Assembly (NCBI RefSeq): GCF_037038585.1
Contig: NW_027288588.1
Location: forward strand, 682,001 to 746,000
Direction of reading: 5' to 3'
Length of the DNA: 64,000 bases
Origin: Patagioenas fasciata
Taxonomy: Eukaryota > Chordata > Aves > Columbiformes > Columbidae
Of the stretch, positions 25,201 through 36,300 are shown in pieces. The position numbers and the translations under genes are program-made. How positions within the stretch are numbered: the first letter of the stretch is position 1; every line of letters begins with the position of its first letter. A model generated the notes under the pieces. That model was given only the letters and a program-made list of their open reading frames with translations. It was not told where the DNA came from and searched no databases.

Positions 25201-28200
25201 TGTCAGTCTGCTGGATCTGCGCTCTTCTCAGGCTGTCGCAGTCAACAGCTCCTTCTTGTGCGTCTTCAGCTCCATCCTCAGTTGTGCTCTGCCAGGAAAA
25301 GGGCCAAGAGAAACAAGTCAGAGAGAAAGGAACATGGTCCCTGCACAAGCGCAGGCTGCAGACACCAGCATGCCAGCACCAGGATCTCACAACACCTCAA
25401 CAACGCTCACTTCAGTTGCCACTTTTTAGCTGCCTTCAGTTACCTGGGCCTTTTTGGGCTTTTAACTGAAAGCAGAGAGGAGCTGAGTGCACAACTTACT
25501 GCACAAGTCAATGAAAGAGGTAAGAATTAAACCAGAGAGTCCAGATCTCCTGAACCCCACCACTAACAGCCGCTGTATTAACATGCTGATACATGTTGAG
25601 GAGCAAAGCACTAGAGAATTGAAAACAGATGTAACAATTAACTTCAGAAATACATATACTGGTCCCCCTGCAACCACATAATGCTTTTTCTTCATACATA
25701 CCACTTGAATAATTAAAGTTTCAGGGCTTTACTGACTACCATAGCCTTAAGCACAGCAACAACTCAATTAGAAAGGATTTGAGTGCAGTGCAACCAAATC
25801 CTGGTTTGGGGTGCTGGGGTTTGGGGTTTTTTTGGGGGTTGCTTTTCTGGTTTTTTTTTACCTCTTTTAACTCTAAAATATCCCTAAGTCATACAGAACT
25901 GTCTGTGCACCAGTGACTTGCCTCTTGAACGCTCTGTGGAACCTCCACGTCTTCCCCAGGTTGGTTCCTCACATTTTCTTCCAGGCTCTGTGGAGTCTCC
26001 ACGTCTTCTTCAGTTGGCTCGCTTGGAGTCTCCTCTGTGCACTCTGCAGTCTCTGTGTCTTCCTCTGTTGCCTTGCTTAGACCGTTCTCAATGTGCTCTG
26101 GAGTCTCTGCGTCTTTGTCTGATACCTTGCTTGTAGTCTCCACATCTTCCTCTCTTGTCTCGCTTAGAGTCTGCTCAATGCGCTCTGGAGTCTCCTCAAC
26201 GCGCTCTGGAGGCTCCTCAGTACACTCTGGGCTCTCCACTTCTTCCTTGGTTGGCTTGGTCAGAGTCTCCTCAAGGCTGTGCAGAGACTCCACATCTTCC
26301 TCGTCTCTCTTCTGCCTGGGTGTCCTCCTCCTTGGTCTTCTCCAGCATCTCCAAAGAGACAGGTTCCGAAAGGGGAAGTTCCGAGCCTGTTAGAAAACAA
26401 CGGAAAAACAGTTTTGAATTGCAGATAGCAACACATTTACTTTTAACGTCCTTGCAAAAGTACCGGGACAAGATCACATGAACCCTGAAATTCAGACACT
26501 ATTACAATGCAAAAAATAGATAGGATCATAGAAACATTTTGGTTGGAAGAGACCATCGAGTGCAACTGTCAACGCACCCCTGGCACTGCCCCATGTCCCT
26601 CAGGACCTCATCTATGTCCCTTTTAAACCCCTCCAGGGATGGTGACCCCACCGCCGCCATGGGCAGCCTGTTCCAATGTCTAATAATCCTTTCACAGAAT
26701 CCCAGAATCCCAGAATGTCAGGGGTTGGAAGGGACCTGGAAAGCTCATCCAGGAGCAGGAACACCCAGCTGAGGTTCCACAGGAAGGGGTCCAGGCGGGT
26801 TTGAATGTCTGCAGAGAAGGAGACTCCACAACCCCCATGGGCAGCCTGGGCCAGGCTCTGACACCCTCACCATGAAGAAGTTTCTTGTCAAATTTAAGAG
26901 GAACCTTTTGTATCTCAGTTTGTACCCGTCACCCCTTGTCCTGTCACTGGTTGTCACTGAGAAGAGCCCGGCTCCATCCTCCTGACACTCACCCTTTAGA
27001 TATCTGTAAACATGAATGAGTCCCCCCTCAGTCTCCTCTTGTCCAGCTCCAGAGCCCCAGCTCCCTCAGCCTTTCCTCACACGGGAGATGCTCCACTCCC
27101 TTCAGCATCTTGGTGGCTGCGCTGGACTCTCTCCAGCAGTTCCCTGTCCTTCTGGAGCTGAGGGGCCACAACTGGACACAACATTCCAGGGGTGGTCTCC
27201 CCAGGGCAGAGCAGAGGGGCAGGAGAACCTCTCTGACCCACTGACCACCCCCTTCTAACCCACCCCGGGTACCATTGGCTTCCTGGCCACAAGGGCCCAG
27301 TGCTGGCTCATGGTTTTCCTTCCTCAGTGTGATATATCACACTATATTTCAAATTTAATCTCTTTTTTTTAGCCATGCCTTTTAAGAAATGAGAAAGCAT
27401 TACACAAATCCCTTTTATGAAGTGAAACTGCAAAAAGAACTATTACATTTTTTAGCACTAAAGGGACAATTTACCTGTGTAGGGTTTGGGGTTTTCTGGG
27501 GGGAGAGGGGGGCAGTGGGGGGAGGTGGGGTGGTCGAATTTCGTGCTCAGAAATAAAATCACTGCTTCTGAGTACAAAACAAATACCTTCTATATAACGG
27601 ACAAAATGGAAATTGTTATTGCTGCATCATTAACACATCTCTTGTTTAGACATCAGAAGTGCTTTCCGTAAAAGGTGAGGTCTTGTTCATATTACATTTA
27701 TTCATCTGAAAGATGAATAAATGTCCCCAGGACCCCCAGGTCCCTTTCCCCTACACTGCTCTCTAACAGGTCATTCCCCAACTTACACTGGAACCTGGGG
27801 TTGTTCCTGCCCAGATGCAAGACTCTACACCTTCCCTTGTTATATTTCATTAAATGTTTCCCTGCCCAGCTCTCCAGCCTGTCCAGGTCTCTGGATGGCA
27901 GCACAGCCTCTGGTGTATCAGCCACTCCTCCCAGCTTGGTGTCACCAGCAAGCTTGCCGACAGGACACTCTAGTCCCTCATCCAAATCCTTGATGAATAT
28001 ATTGAATAATACAGGCCCCAGCACTGACCCCTGAGGCACTGCATGAGATCCAGGCCTCCAACTGGACGCCACCCCATTGACCACGACTCTCTGCCTTCTT
28101 CCCCTCAGCCAGTTCGCAGTCACCTCACTGCCCGCTCACCCAGACCGCACTCCCTCCCGCTTCTGGGAGGAAATGTTCCCAATAGCCAACCTGAGCCTCC

Positions 28201-28387
28201 CCCGCCCAACTGGAGGCCGTTTCCTCCCGTCCCGTCACTTGTGCAGCCACCAACTCCCTCCTCTCGCCACTCGGAGCTGCCCCCCCACCCCCGGCCCCGT
28301 GTGCCCCGCGGCCCCGGGGAGGGCGGGCGGCGGGGCCCGGCTCGCTCATACCCGTCCGCAGCAGGGCCCGCAGCCGATCCCGCACAT
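16113..28387 (-). CDS. RGL1: RGL1-like Ral guanine-nucleotide exchange factor, unit 1 (18 exons, premature TGA)
   Basis: RalGDS-family proteins load GTP onto Ral; REM and CDC25 domains are followed by a Ras-binding RA domain. Exons, 5' to 3': 28387-28352, 26386-25922, 25288-25178, 24249-23987, 23531-23454, 23020-22836, 21874-21750, 21099-20884, 20652-20549, 20398-20314, 19932-19846, 19535-19503, 18858-18737, 18502-18410, 17991-17853, 17364-17212, 16532-16418 and 16231-16113. Phases agree throughout (2,529 nt). Diagnostic stretches are LLLDRYGN (REM), [38 protein letters not shown] and [20 protein letters not shown] (CDC25), and [13 protein letters not shown] and [19 protein letters not shown] (RA). 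Exon 13 has an in-frame TGA (18753-18751), giving about 631 residues without RA. The last exon's acceptor reads CGG in place of CAG. The linker exon expected between exons 10 and 11 is absent. It resembles RGL1 more than RGL3 or RALGDS. It may be a truncated active gene or a pseudogene. Confidence 0.85.
18737..18858 (-). CDS. RGL1-like exon 13 with shared in-frame TGA, unit 1
   Basis: The exon reads [20 protein letters not shown], then [14 protein letters not shown], then TGA (18753-18751), then SDEE and the donor gtaggg. It splices in phase to exon 14 (FRLSREIE). The family has Leu at the TGA position. Homology resumes straight after the stop, so the stop arose by point mutation, not by a misplaced exon border. 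The same codon is TGA at 35968-35966 and 55808-55806. Confidence 0.85.
23987..24249 (-). CDS. RGL1-like exon 4 (REM domain) with two 54-bp in-frame repeats, unit 1
   Basis: The exon starts after ctttgtag and ends at the donor ggacag/gtgaga. It encodes the start of the RasGEF N-terminal (REM) domain. The helix [18 protein letters not shown], single in known RalGDS-family proteins, occurs twice in tandem, the second time as [10 protein letters not shown]. The two 54-bp units lie at 24024-24131. Removing one would leave the family length (209 nt), and the reading frame holds either way. Confidence 0.9.
25922..26386 (-). CDS. RGL1-like exon 2, Thr/Glu-rich repeat exon, unit 1
   Basis: This 465-nt exon (155 codons, phase 0 at both ends) starts after tctaacag. 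It encodes a basic segment ([15 protein letters not shown]) followed by an acidic Thr/Glu-rich tract. The tract contains degenerate 18-residue repeats, for example [18 protein letters not shown] and [18 protein letters not shown]. It ends at GAG followed by gcaagtcac, a good match to the rare GC-AG donor class. I know no equivalent exon in human RGL1. The tract is predicted to be disordered. Confidence 0.65.
26520..26690 (-). mobile_element. CR1 LINE 3' fragment in intron 1, unit 1
   Basis: The + strand shows reverse-complement CR1 text (catagaaacattttggttgg, then gagaccatcgagtgcaactg). It lies just upstream of exon 2 and is followed immediately by a second CR1 fragment of another subfamily. 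Confidence 0.75.
26694..27300 (-). mobile_element. CR1 LINE 3' UTR fragment in intron 1, unit 1
   Basis: It begins (as the element's 3' end) with cacagaatcccagaatccca, a variant of the CR1 terminal octamer repeats, and continues through ggttggaagggacctggaaa and about 600 bp of typical CR1 3' sequence. Minus-strand sense. No intact reading frame. Confidence 0.8.
27694..27724. repeat. Perfect 14-bp palindrome at the CR1 edge, unit 1
   Basis: acatttattcatct, a gaa loop, then agatgaataaatgt: a perfect 14-bp inverted repeat. It sits at the truncated end of the CR1 RT fragment and may be a foldback scar of its insertion. The same structure is at 49,330-49,360. Confidence 0.85.
27711..28130 (-). 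mobile_element. CR1 LINE reverse-transcriptase fragment, unit 1
   Basis: A minus-strand open frame of about 140 codons matches the CR1 reverse-transcriptase thumb and palm region: [20 protein letters not shown], then [11 protein letters not shown] where the active enzyme has an FADD-type box, then [13 protein letters not shown]. The catalytic acidic pair is lost, so it is dead. It lies between the CpG island and the palindrome at 27,694. Confidence 0.85.
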
Positions 28388-28800
28388 GGCGCTGTGTCCG
28401 CGTCCGCAGGCAGGGCTGCTGCCGGCTCCGCCAGCCCCGCACTCCCGCTCTCTCTCGCACCGACCGCTCGCCCCCACGCCAACGGCGGCGACGGCTCCGC
28501 CGGCACCACGGCGACCGGACGCGGCCTCGCGGCGGCACGCGCCGCCCGCAGCCGGCCAATCGCAGCTCGCCGCCGCTCCGCGCGCGCCCCCTTGCCCCGC
28601 CCTCAGCCCGCCCGCAGTCCGAGCCCTTGCTCAGCCGGACAAGGCGCCGGGAGCGGGACAGACGGACCGAGCCGGGAGCGTGGGCATCAGACTGTGCGTG
28701 GAACACAACGTGTGCTGCGGCAGAGCCCGGGGCGAGCGCTCCCGGAGCTGCTTCACGCACACGCACCGCGCGCTGGGATTTTACTCCTGGCCCTTTAAAG
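28200..28800 (-). promoter_or_regulatory. CpG-island promoter of the RGL1-like gene, unit 1
   Basis: About 600 bp is very GC- and CpG-rich against an AT-rich background. It carries a CCAAT box (28,556-28,560 on +; attgg on the coding strand), several CCGCCC Sp1-type boxes and no clear TATA. Exon 1 lies at its 3' side. The upstream (higher-coordinate) edge touches LTR-like sequence of the old ERV remnant. Long open frames on both strands are GC artefacts. Confidence 0.7.
28352..28387 (-). CDS. RGL1-like exon 1 (Cys-rich N-terminus), unit 1
   Basis: Within the CpG island the minus strand has gcgccATGtgcgg followed by twelve codons, [12 protein letters not shown], then a GT donor (gtatgagc). 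Phase 0 joins exactly to exon 2. Four cysteines in twelve residues could be an S-acylation site (inference). The start is chosen because it is the only ATG in this stretch that opens into the exon 2 frame. Confidence 0.5.
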
Positions 28801-29091
28801 ATTCCTAGCACAATTGCTTACATACAGTTCTGAACTAGATATTCATTCTGTGGCTTAAAGTGTTAGTTCATTAGTAGGCTCTTACTATGTAGTTGGTTAA
28901 CCCTTTAAAATGTTATTTCCCTCTATCAATATAACTTCATAAACAAGTTTCCTAACTTTTTACATAGAACTTCACCACCTTTTCCTTTTCCAGGTTCAGA
29001 GCCCGTGCCCCATTTGGTTATATCTGTAAACATTAAACATCTTCTCAGCACGAACCACAGCTGCATTTCTCACAGTTCCCCTTTTTGCTTT

Positions 29092-29346
29092 TTATCCCAT
29101 TGATTCGGGCTTTGACTTCAAAGTTAGCCAGCACCTGCCTAAAATCATTAATTTATACCCCGTTCCTTTTGCTGCCATTTCAGGATCGATAGGCATGGCT
29201 GAGATTTGCATGCCTTGGGCTGCTGAATGTAGTAACTGAATAAAGCACGGGATCATGCACGGCACAAACAGTAAACGCAGAAATGCACATACTATCACGA
29301 ACCCTATTTTCTTCCACCAGGCTACAGTTTCGAGACCAATATCCAT
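29092..29346 (-). pseudogene. env transmembrane-tail fragment, unit 1
   Basis: The frame encodes a hydrophobic membrane span (FVIVCAFLRLLFVPCMIPCF) followed by a short cytoplasmic tail, the usual end of a retroviral TM subunit. It overlaps the CWIC fragment in another frame because the intervening TM ectodomain has been deleted. Confidence 0.6.
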
Positions 29347-29599
29347 TAGGTGGACCTGGCCACCAAGTGGGAGGAATAGAGGTACTTGACGAATTTGCCC
29401 TCAACGCTAACTGACAAGGGGTTCGTCCAACGTATTCAGTCATTTGAGACCCCCCACATATCCAGCACGAGGTGACATTTAATTCTCGGGCTGTCTTTTC
29501 CATAAGATCTATAAACAGGTTTTTCCCTGCTGTCGGTAATTGTAATCCTTTGTCTTTTTGCCTTATTTCCTCATACCAATCACTGCTGTTCTGTACCAA
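29180..29599 (-). pseudogene. env fragment with CWIC motif, unit 1
   Basis: An open frame of 139 codons encodes part of an ERV surface glycoprotein. It has the CWIC motif used by gamma-type envelopes for the SU-TM disulphide, NxS/T sites and a Trp/Pro-rich stretch. No fusion peptide or heptad repeat follows in frame; the sequence passes into a shortened transmembrane end. Not functional as it stands. Confidence 0.65.
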
Positions 29600-31479
29600 T
29601 TTCTGTTGCTCTTGCTTTCCTTTTAATTCCTGAGTGGCACTCTTAACTAACTCCTCCTTCTACTGATCTTGCACTCCCCCTCCATCTGAATAGCCCCACT
29701 CACCACCTTGTGTAAAACAGATCCTCTGTTCTCCCCTAGGGCAGGAGGCAGAGCCTACAGCGAGTCCGCCTTTCTCTAGGTTAGTTGCTACCCATCATTC
29801 CTGCCCTTGGATTTCACACTTCTCCAATTTTGTTCTACCATAACATCCAGAATTAATAGGAGCGTGATAATGTAGATCATACTGGGTTAGTCTTCCTATT
29901 CTCACACGCTCGTAGCACTTGGTACAGGGATTGGCCAGGCTAAGCTGGGAACAATAAGTCACCACTGCCAGCAAGGGGATCAGGTCCAGGGTTCTGCACC
30001 CTCTGCCTCTCTGGCCGACCAGGCTGCAGCCGCAGCCGAGTTCGTCATCTTCTCGGCAGCGAGGGCCGTGTCCCCGCCTTTCCTGTTTTTACCGTTAGCG
30101 TGGCGACTTTTTATCGTTTCCCAACTCTTGGCCTTCACTTCCCAGGAACAACAGGAGCAACACGGAATGTGGTTTCTCTGTCTGCACTCTGTTCTCCTCA
30201 TCACTGGTGGGCTCTAAATTCCCATTCACCCCTTCAGTAAATACCTCCCACCATTCTCCGCTATTCTTTTTCTATTCTTCCAGCGGCAACTGGAATCCTC
30301 AACCGAGCCCCGGTTTCCTTATCTTCTGTTCTTAGACATTTCTTACACAATCCTGTTGGTAAGTTCCCTTTGTGGATATGCTTATACCACAGTCCATTTA
30401 CAACCTAAACATCAGATATAAAATGAGAATTACATATACAACTCGGTTCAACACATTTAGCTATTAAGCCATTCTCATTTTCGTTTATACTGGGCATTCA
30501 CATCAATAACACTAATAGTAGTTACATCACCAATCCCGTGTCAACTTCAATTTCAGTTTGCCCGGTTCTTGAGATACTTTCCAGGTTCTTTCTTCCGTCA
30601 GGGCTCCTCTAACTCGAGAGACGCGTGTCCATCCTTTCCCTGCCCTCCCAACAGCTGTTTCTGTAGTTAACAAAACAAGAAAAGGTCCCTCCCATCATGG
30701 GGTTGGAGTTTCTTCTTTTCAGGTTTTCATTAGTGTTGCCCCCATATCTACCAGAAATTCTACTTGTTTTGTTCTTTTGGGTTTCTTCTTCCCAATGCGG
30801 TGAGCACCACCCAGGCTGCTCACCCAGAAGGACTAAAACTGCTTCCCAGTGCAACCCCAAACACCCTTCACTTCAGCAGGTGACCGCACTTGTGCTTTCA
30901 GCTCCTGGGCTGGTGCTGTCCGGGCTTTCCCTGCTCAGCACTGACTGTGTTTTGGGAAGGCAGGAGCCAGTGCAAACCCTTCTCCGCTGTTCTGCTCTTT
31001 TTCTGCTCTTTTTCCCCTTTGCTGTGAAGCTCAGCTGCTCCATGAGTTATTGTGTTCTCCTGTGAGCGTGGGGTTTGTCCTCTGCTGTGGAGCACGAGAG
31101 CGAAGCCCCCGGAGCCCCGGCTGGTGCAGACCCCGCAGCGAGGGTGACAGACCCGGAGCCAGGAGCAGTTTCCCCAGGGTGAGGAGCAAGTGGAGCTGCT
31201 CACACCAAGGGCACAGGCAGGGTTGGTGCACGTCACCGGTTCTAAGGCTGTCACCAGAACCTGACAACCTGACAACAGTGTGCTGGCTCCCCGGGCAGTT
31301 GAAGTACAACCAGAACGCAAGAGGCAGCTTAAATTCGGGGTCGTCTTTTTGCCAGGAGCAACAAATGCCGTGATGGAGACAACGGGGAAAAGGTGGAAAC
31401 TCTCAGACCGCGGTGCAGTCTCAGAGAGGAAAAGAGATGAACGAGACACTGAGGAGCGGGAAGAGTTGACGTATTTATC

Positions 31480-33325
31480 ATAGAAACATTAAAGGTTATA
31501 GAGAGATGGAATGTTACACGAGATCAAATATTTAAATACATTCGCTCCAGACACAAAATAGTGTTAAAAAGTTCATCTATTTATTATAGATACATTAAAT
31601 ATTATACAAAGCCCAAACATGATCTAAAGATCAAACATTAAAATCTACTAACTCCAGACAAGAATTGGTGGGAAAACGTTTGCATATTTATTATATAAGT
31701 ATTAAATATTAAATAAAGATTAAATAGAATACAAAATCAGACATTAAAATGTATTAAGTCCAGACACAAATTAGTGGTCAAAAGTTAATCCATTTATTAT
31801 AGAAACATTCAATATGAGATAAAGATTAAATATCATATAAAGATCAAATATTATCTAGAGATCAAACACTAAAATCTACTAACTCCAGATGGGAATTGGT
31901 GGAATAAAGTTCAAGTATTTATTATATAAATATTAAATAAAGATTATGTGTTATATAAAGCTTAAATATTAATCCTAGTAACTCCAGATCAAAAAATACT
32001 GGAAAAATGTTTACGTATTTTTATAGAAACATTCAATAATATATAGAGATTAAATATGATATAAGGATCAAATATTAAACTATATTAACTCCAGACAAAA
32101 ATTAGTTGAAAAAAGTTACGTATTGATGATAGAAATGTTACATATCTATAAAAACTAAATACTACATAAGGATCAAATATTAAAATATTTTAACGCCAGA
32201 CAAGAATTGGTGGGGGAAAAAAGTTCACATATTTATTATGTAAATAAAGATTATGTATTAAATAAAGATTATGTATGATATAAAAGCTCAAATCTTAATA
32301 TATATTAACTCAAGAGAAGAATTAGTGGAAAAAAAGTGACGTATTTATGATAGAGATGTTACATCCATGTAAAGATTGAATATGACATAGGGATCAAATA
32401 TTAGAATATTTTAATGCCAGACAAGAATTGGTGGAAAAAAGTTCAAGTATTTATTCTATAAATATTAAATAAAGATGATGTGTTCTATAAAGCTCAGTTA
32501 TTAGTATCTATTAACTCCAGAAAAAAAGGGTGGAAAAAAGTTTCTCTATTTATTTTATATGCATCTCTAGATATGTGATATAAAGCTCAAACACTATCTA
32601 CAGAAGAAACATTAAAATACATTAACTCCAGACAAAAATGGGTTGAAAAAAGTTGATATACTTATCATATCAATATTAAATATTATACAAGGATCAAATA
32701 TTGTATAAAGATTTAGTAATAAAATATATCAACTCCAGAAAATAATTATTGGGGAAGGTCTATGTACATAGTAAATAAATATTAAATATTAGTACATTAA
32801 ATAAACATATTAAATAAATATTAAACATTAGTACATTAAATAAACATATCACATAAATATTAAATATCAGTATGTTAAATAAAAAATATTAAATAAAGCT
32901 CAAATACGAGATACAGCTAAACCATTTCAATATATTAACTCCAAGGAGAAATTAGTGGAAAAAAGTTTACGTACTTATTCTATGAATACTGAATATTATA
33001 CAAGCTAAAATATTCTATAAAGCTAAGCTATTTAAATATAGTAACTCCAAGCAGACTTCAGTAGAAAAAAGATGATATAATATTGAAGGTTTCTGTAGAA
33101 GTATGGAAAGATTAAATATGATAAACACATCGAGTATTAAAATACATTAACTGCAGACAAAAACTGGAAAAAAGTTAATATACTCGTTATAGAAATATTC
33201 AATATGATACAAAGCTCAAACATTATATACAGGTCACATATTAAAATATATGAACTCCAGACTAAAACTGGGGGGAAAAAAGTTTACATACTTATAATAT
33301 AAACAGTAAATCCTATCCAGAGCTC
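31480..33325. repeat. AT-rich satellite array, unit 2
   Basis: Collinear copy of the unit 1 array with the same monomer order, a few indels and point changes. It again abuts the terminal RGL1-like exon (33,331-33,449). Confidence 0.9.
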
Positions 33326-36300
33326 AGCCATTACAACCCATGAAGTGCGGGCTCCTCCTGTGCTGCAGCTTTTCTTCTCAGGATGCAGTCGAAGTTGCCC
33401 TGGGTGCTCATGGCGTAGAACACGTTCGCCTTGGGTGGGATCGCCAGCTCCGCAAGAGAGGGAGCAGAGCGAGCGTTCATGGGCGCCCCACTCAGCGCTG
33501 GGGGTTTATTCTCACCGGCAGCTGGGACAACGTGGCGATGGCGTTTCTGACGTCGCTTCGCATGTTACTCTGGCCGGCAAAATGCAGCAGAGCTCTTCAA
33601 GCAGCAGCAGCAGCAGAGTTCTGCTTCCCCACCTTTGTCCTCGGAGATGATCTGGACCAGCTCGTAATCCTCGGCCGAGCCAGACTGCAGGTTGTGCTTC
33701 TCCATGGCTCGCTGGGTGACAGCAGGAGCCTTCTCTTGGTTACTCAGCTGCAAAGAGGGAGTTGCAAGGAGTCGCTTGGTAACCAAGTCGCAGATTCTGC
33801 CAGACGCTAAAACACGCTCTTTGCGACACCTGGGGGTGGAGTTAGTTCAAGACAACAGACACTGCTCTAGAAATGCAGCAGGGAATCACAGCCTCTGCTC
33901 TCCTGAGCAACCGCTCGGAGAGGTGAGACCTTGTTCTCAGCAGCCATCGAATCCGCAGCAAGAGCTGCCCCAGCTGCTGTTTGCAGACATCCATTAATCC
34001 ACAGTCTCCCCTGCTAAACACTTTCTGCGATGTCCTGCAAAGATTCTGGGCCTTGGAGCTGGGTTTGCTGGGGAAGGGGCACCTTGTGTCACAGCTCACA
34101 CACCCCAGTGCTGAGCTGGACACACAACAGCCGGCGCTGGCAGAAGAGCAGGGGCAGCAAAGCCGGCACTTGCTCAGAGTGCTTCCCTTGGCATTGTTGA
34201 TCAAATACAAGCTTCAATTTCAAGGCCAGAAACCTTGAGAGATGCTCTTTGCAAACCTCTCATTCATCCCCTGCTCCACATGTTTTGATTTGTAACATCG
34301 GTCACGTTCCCTGTCAAGGAGGTCTGATCGGGGAATAGGTGTTTCCGAAACTAAAAGCACCATTCAAGTCACCTGGGGTGAAAACACCACCCACAGTAAC
34401 AGCGCTTTGCTGTTCCCACCGCTCACCAGGATGCTCCTGTAGATGTTGCCGCTTCTGTCCTCTTCTACGCTGGTGCGGATGACGCAGCTCTCTCCGCTCT
34501 GCTGGTTGTAGACTGGCAGGACTGGCGGCACTTCTTTTGATGGAACGGGAGTCACGGGGCCGGGGCACTTCTTGGAGCACTTGTCATCAGATGGCAGCAA
34601 GGGGGGAGACGAGATCAAACACATTCATTACCATTGAATTTCAAAGATCCAAAAGCTAAAGATGACACTCTTCAGCACAACAGCCTTAACAAGGGCTTCG
34701 GCAACCCAGTTAAGGCAGCTTAGGTCAAGAGAGCAGAGTCTGCAGGACAAAGCTCCCTGGGAACGGAACCCAGCCCAGCCCAGGCTTGGTCTGGGCAGTT
34801 CCTGGCAGGTCAAACCACAGGGCTGGTGAGCTCTGACCTCACCTGCTTCTCACTTGCTCAGCTGCTCTGCCTGCCCCAGAATTAGGCTGGGCTGATGTAC
34901 ATGAGCCCTCCCCCCAAAATCGCCTTTCCCAGAGCTCAGGTCCCTCCATTCCACTGCCAGCAACGCTCCAGTCAAGACCCACAGGCTTGGGCAAGCGCCT
35001 GGGGCCGCCGGCAGCGTCAGCAGCCTCGCACAGGCTGTTTGTGCTGAACACAGGGCCCGGGCCCTACCTTGTGCTGAGGCTCCTCAGCAGTGTCGGTGGG
35101 AGGGACGATGGTGACGGTGCTGTCCCCAGAGCTCCCACCTGGAGCAGGTTTGGGCTGCGCGTTGACGGGGGTGCTGAGGGCGCTCACCCCCAAGCCCAGG
35201 AACGGCCTAGGGGAGAAAAGAAAGCACAACAGAGCTGGGCTGAGCACAGCTGTCGCTTGCTTCAACAATCTGACCTGCTGTTGTGTTTTCCTATCTCGAG
35301 TGGCCTATTGTTTGTGTGGGTATAGCAAATTAGACTCTATCCTCATTTGCTCTGTTTTGCTGCTGCAAATTTGAATTGAATTTATAATCCAGCACTAAAA
35401 TTGTTCCTTTGTCTGACACCTTAGAGTTATTTCTGCAGTCTTTAGTCGATAACCCTCCTGGCTACTTACACCAATAGAAAGAGACAACAGCAATACGTAT
35501 TTCTAGCTGGCGGTGTCTCCTCGCAGCACTGCAGTGCTCTGGATCCCCAGCCAGGTTTGTCAGCTGGTGTTTGATTTATTCCAGTTCATATTCACACACC
35601 AAACCCCCTCCCCGTTGTACTCACAGGCTGAATCTCTTCACCACGCTCTTCTGAGCTCTGCCCGCTGCGGTGCTCTGGTCAGGAGCTGCTCCTTCGATTT
35701 CACGTGACAGACGGAAACTGCAGAACAGGCAATACCGTTAGTTAAATATCTCAAAGTGGCCATATCTGAGAAGCCCTGCGTCACTCCCACGTCCCAGAGG
35801 GTTCATCCCCACGAGGAGGAGCGCAGCTCTGTGCGTGTGTATTTCCACTCTCCGGGAGCAGCTCCTGGCAGCGCAGAGCTCAAGGCTGAGAGAACCTGAA
35901 CCTGCCTGCGGGGGAAGAAAAGCTGCTTCGCCAGCTGGGCTGAGACCCTACCTCTCCTCATCACTTCAATGCCGCTGCCTCCTAAACCACTGCACGAATT
36001 TCTCATCTCCTGTCACGCAATAGCTGTTACATGAGGACTGCAACAGCTTAATTTGTGCCATTACTTCAAACTCCTAAGAAAACAAATAATAAAATAGGAA
36101 TTCTAATTAGAAAAATCAAGCCAGTCTCGTTAATACACTAAACACACGCAGCAACAGATCCAGGACAAACTGCCCTCGGACAGAGGAAACCCCGGCACCT
36201 TCGCTCCTACTGATCTCTGACCAACAAGGCTCAGGCTGGAAGGCAACGCTCAGCCTTGATTTCTCGGTCCCAGGTACCCGCTTCGCTCTCTGCACCTTTG

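Larger units (their letters stand above)
13684..30890. repeat. Tandem segmental duplication, unit 1 (17,207 bp)
   Basis: The sequence from tgtgctttcagctcctgggc at 13,684 recurs at 30,891 and 52,526 in the same orientation. Unit 1 contains, left to right, a 0.6-kb lead segment, an AT-rich satellite, a minus-strand RGL1-like gene, CR1 pieces, a CpG island and an old ERV remnant. Offsets to unit 2 stay near +17,215 across most of the unit, so the copies are nearly collinear and differ by scattered substitutions and small indels. Confidence 0.95.
29070..30890 (-). mobile_element. Old ERV remnant (integrase C-terminus, env, PPT), unit 1
   Basis: Minus-strand order: an integrase C-terminal-like tail (about 30,700-30,530), a leader and N-terminal surface segment (about 30,204-29,830), a surface-protein segment with a CWIC motif and several Asn-glycosylation sites (29,599-29,180), and a transmembrane tail (29,346-29,092). 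A polypurine tract follows (about 29,085-29,070) and then LTR-like sequence toward the CpG island. Frame breaks and an internal surface-to-transmembrane deletion show it is defective. It is on the same strand as the RGL1-like gene, immediately upstream. The unit border cuts it at 30,890. Confidence 0.65.

Noticed and set aside
16113-28387. RALGDS, RGL2 or RGL3 as the identity of the repeated gene
   Set aside because: The REM and CDC25 stretches ([36 protein letters not shown]) are closest to RGL1 from memory, and synteny agrees.
28043-28811. Long overlapping reading frames (about 230-250 codons) on both strands
   Set aside because: They lie in a CpG island, have Arg/Pro/Ala-rich GC-driven composition on both strands, and overlap the promoter and a CR1 edge. 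Only the 12-codon exon 1 joins the gene in phase.
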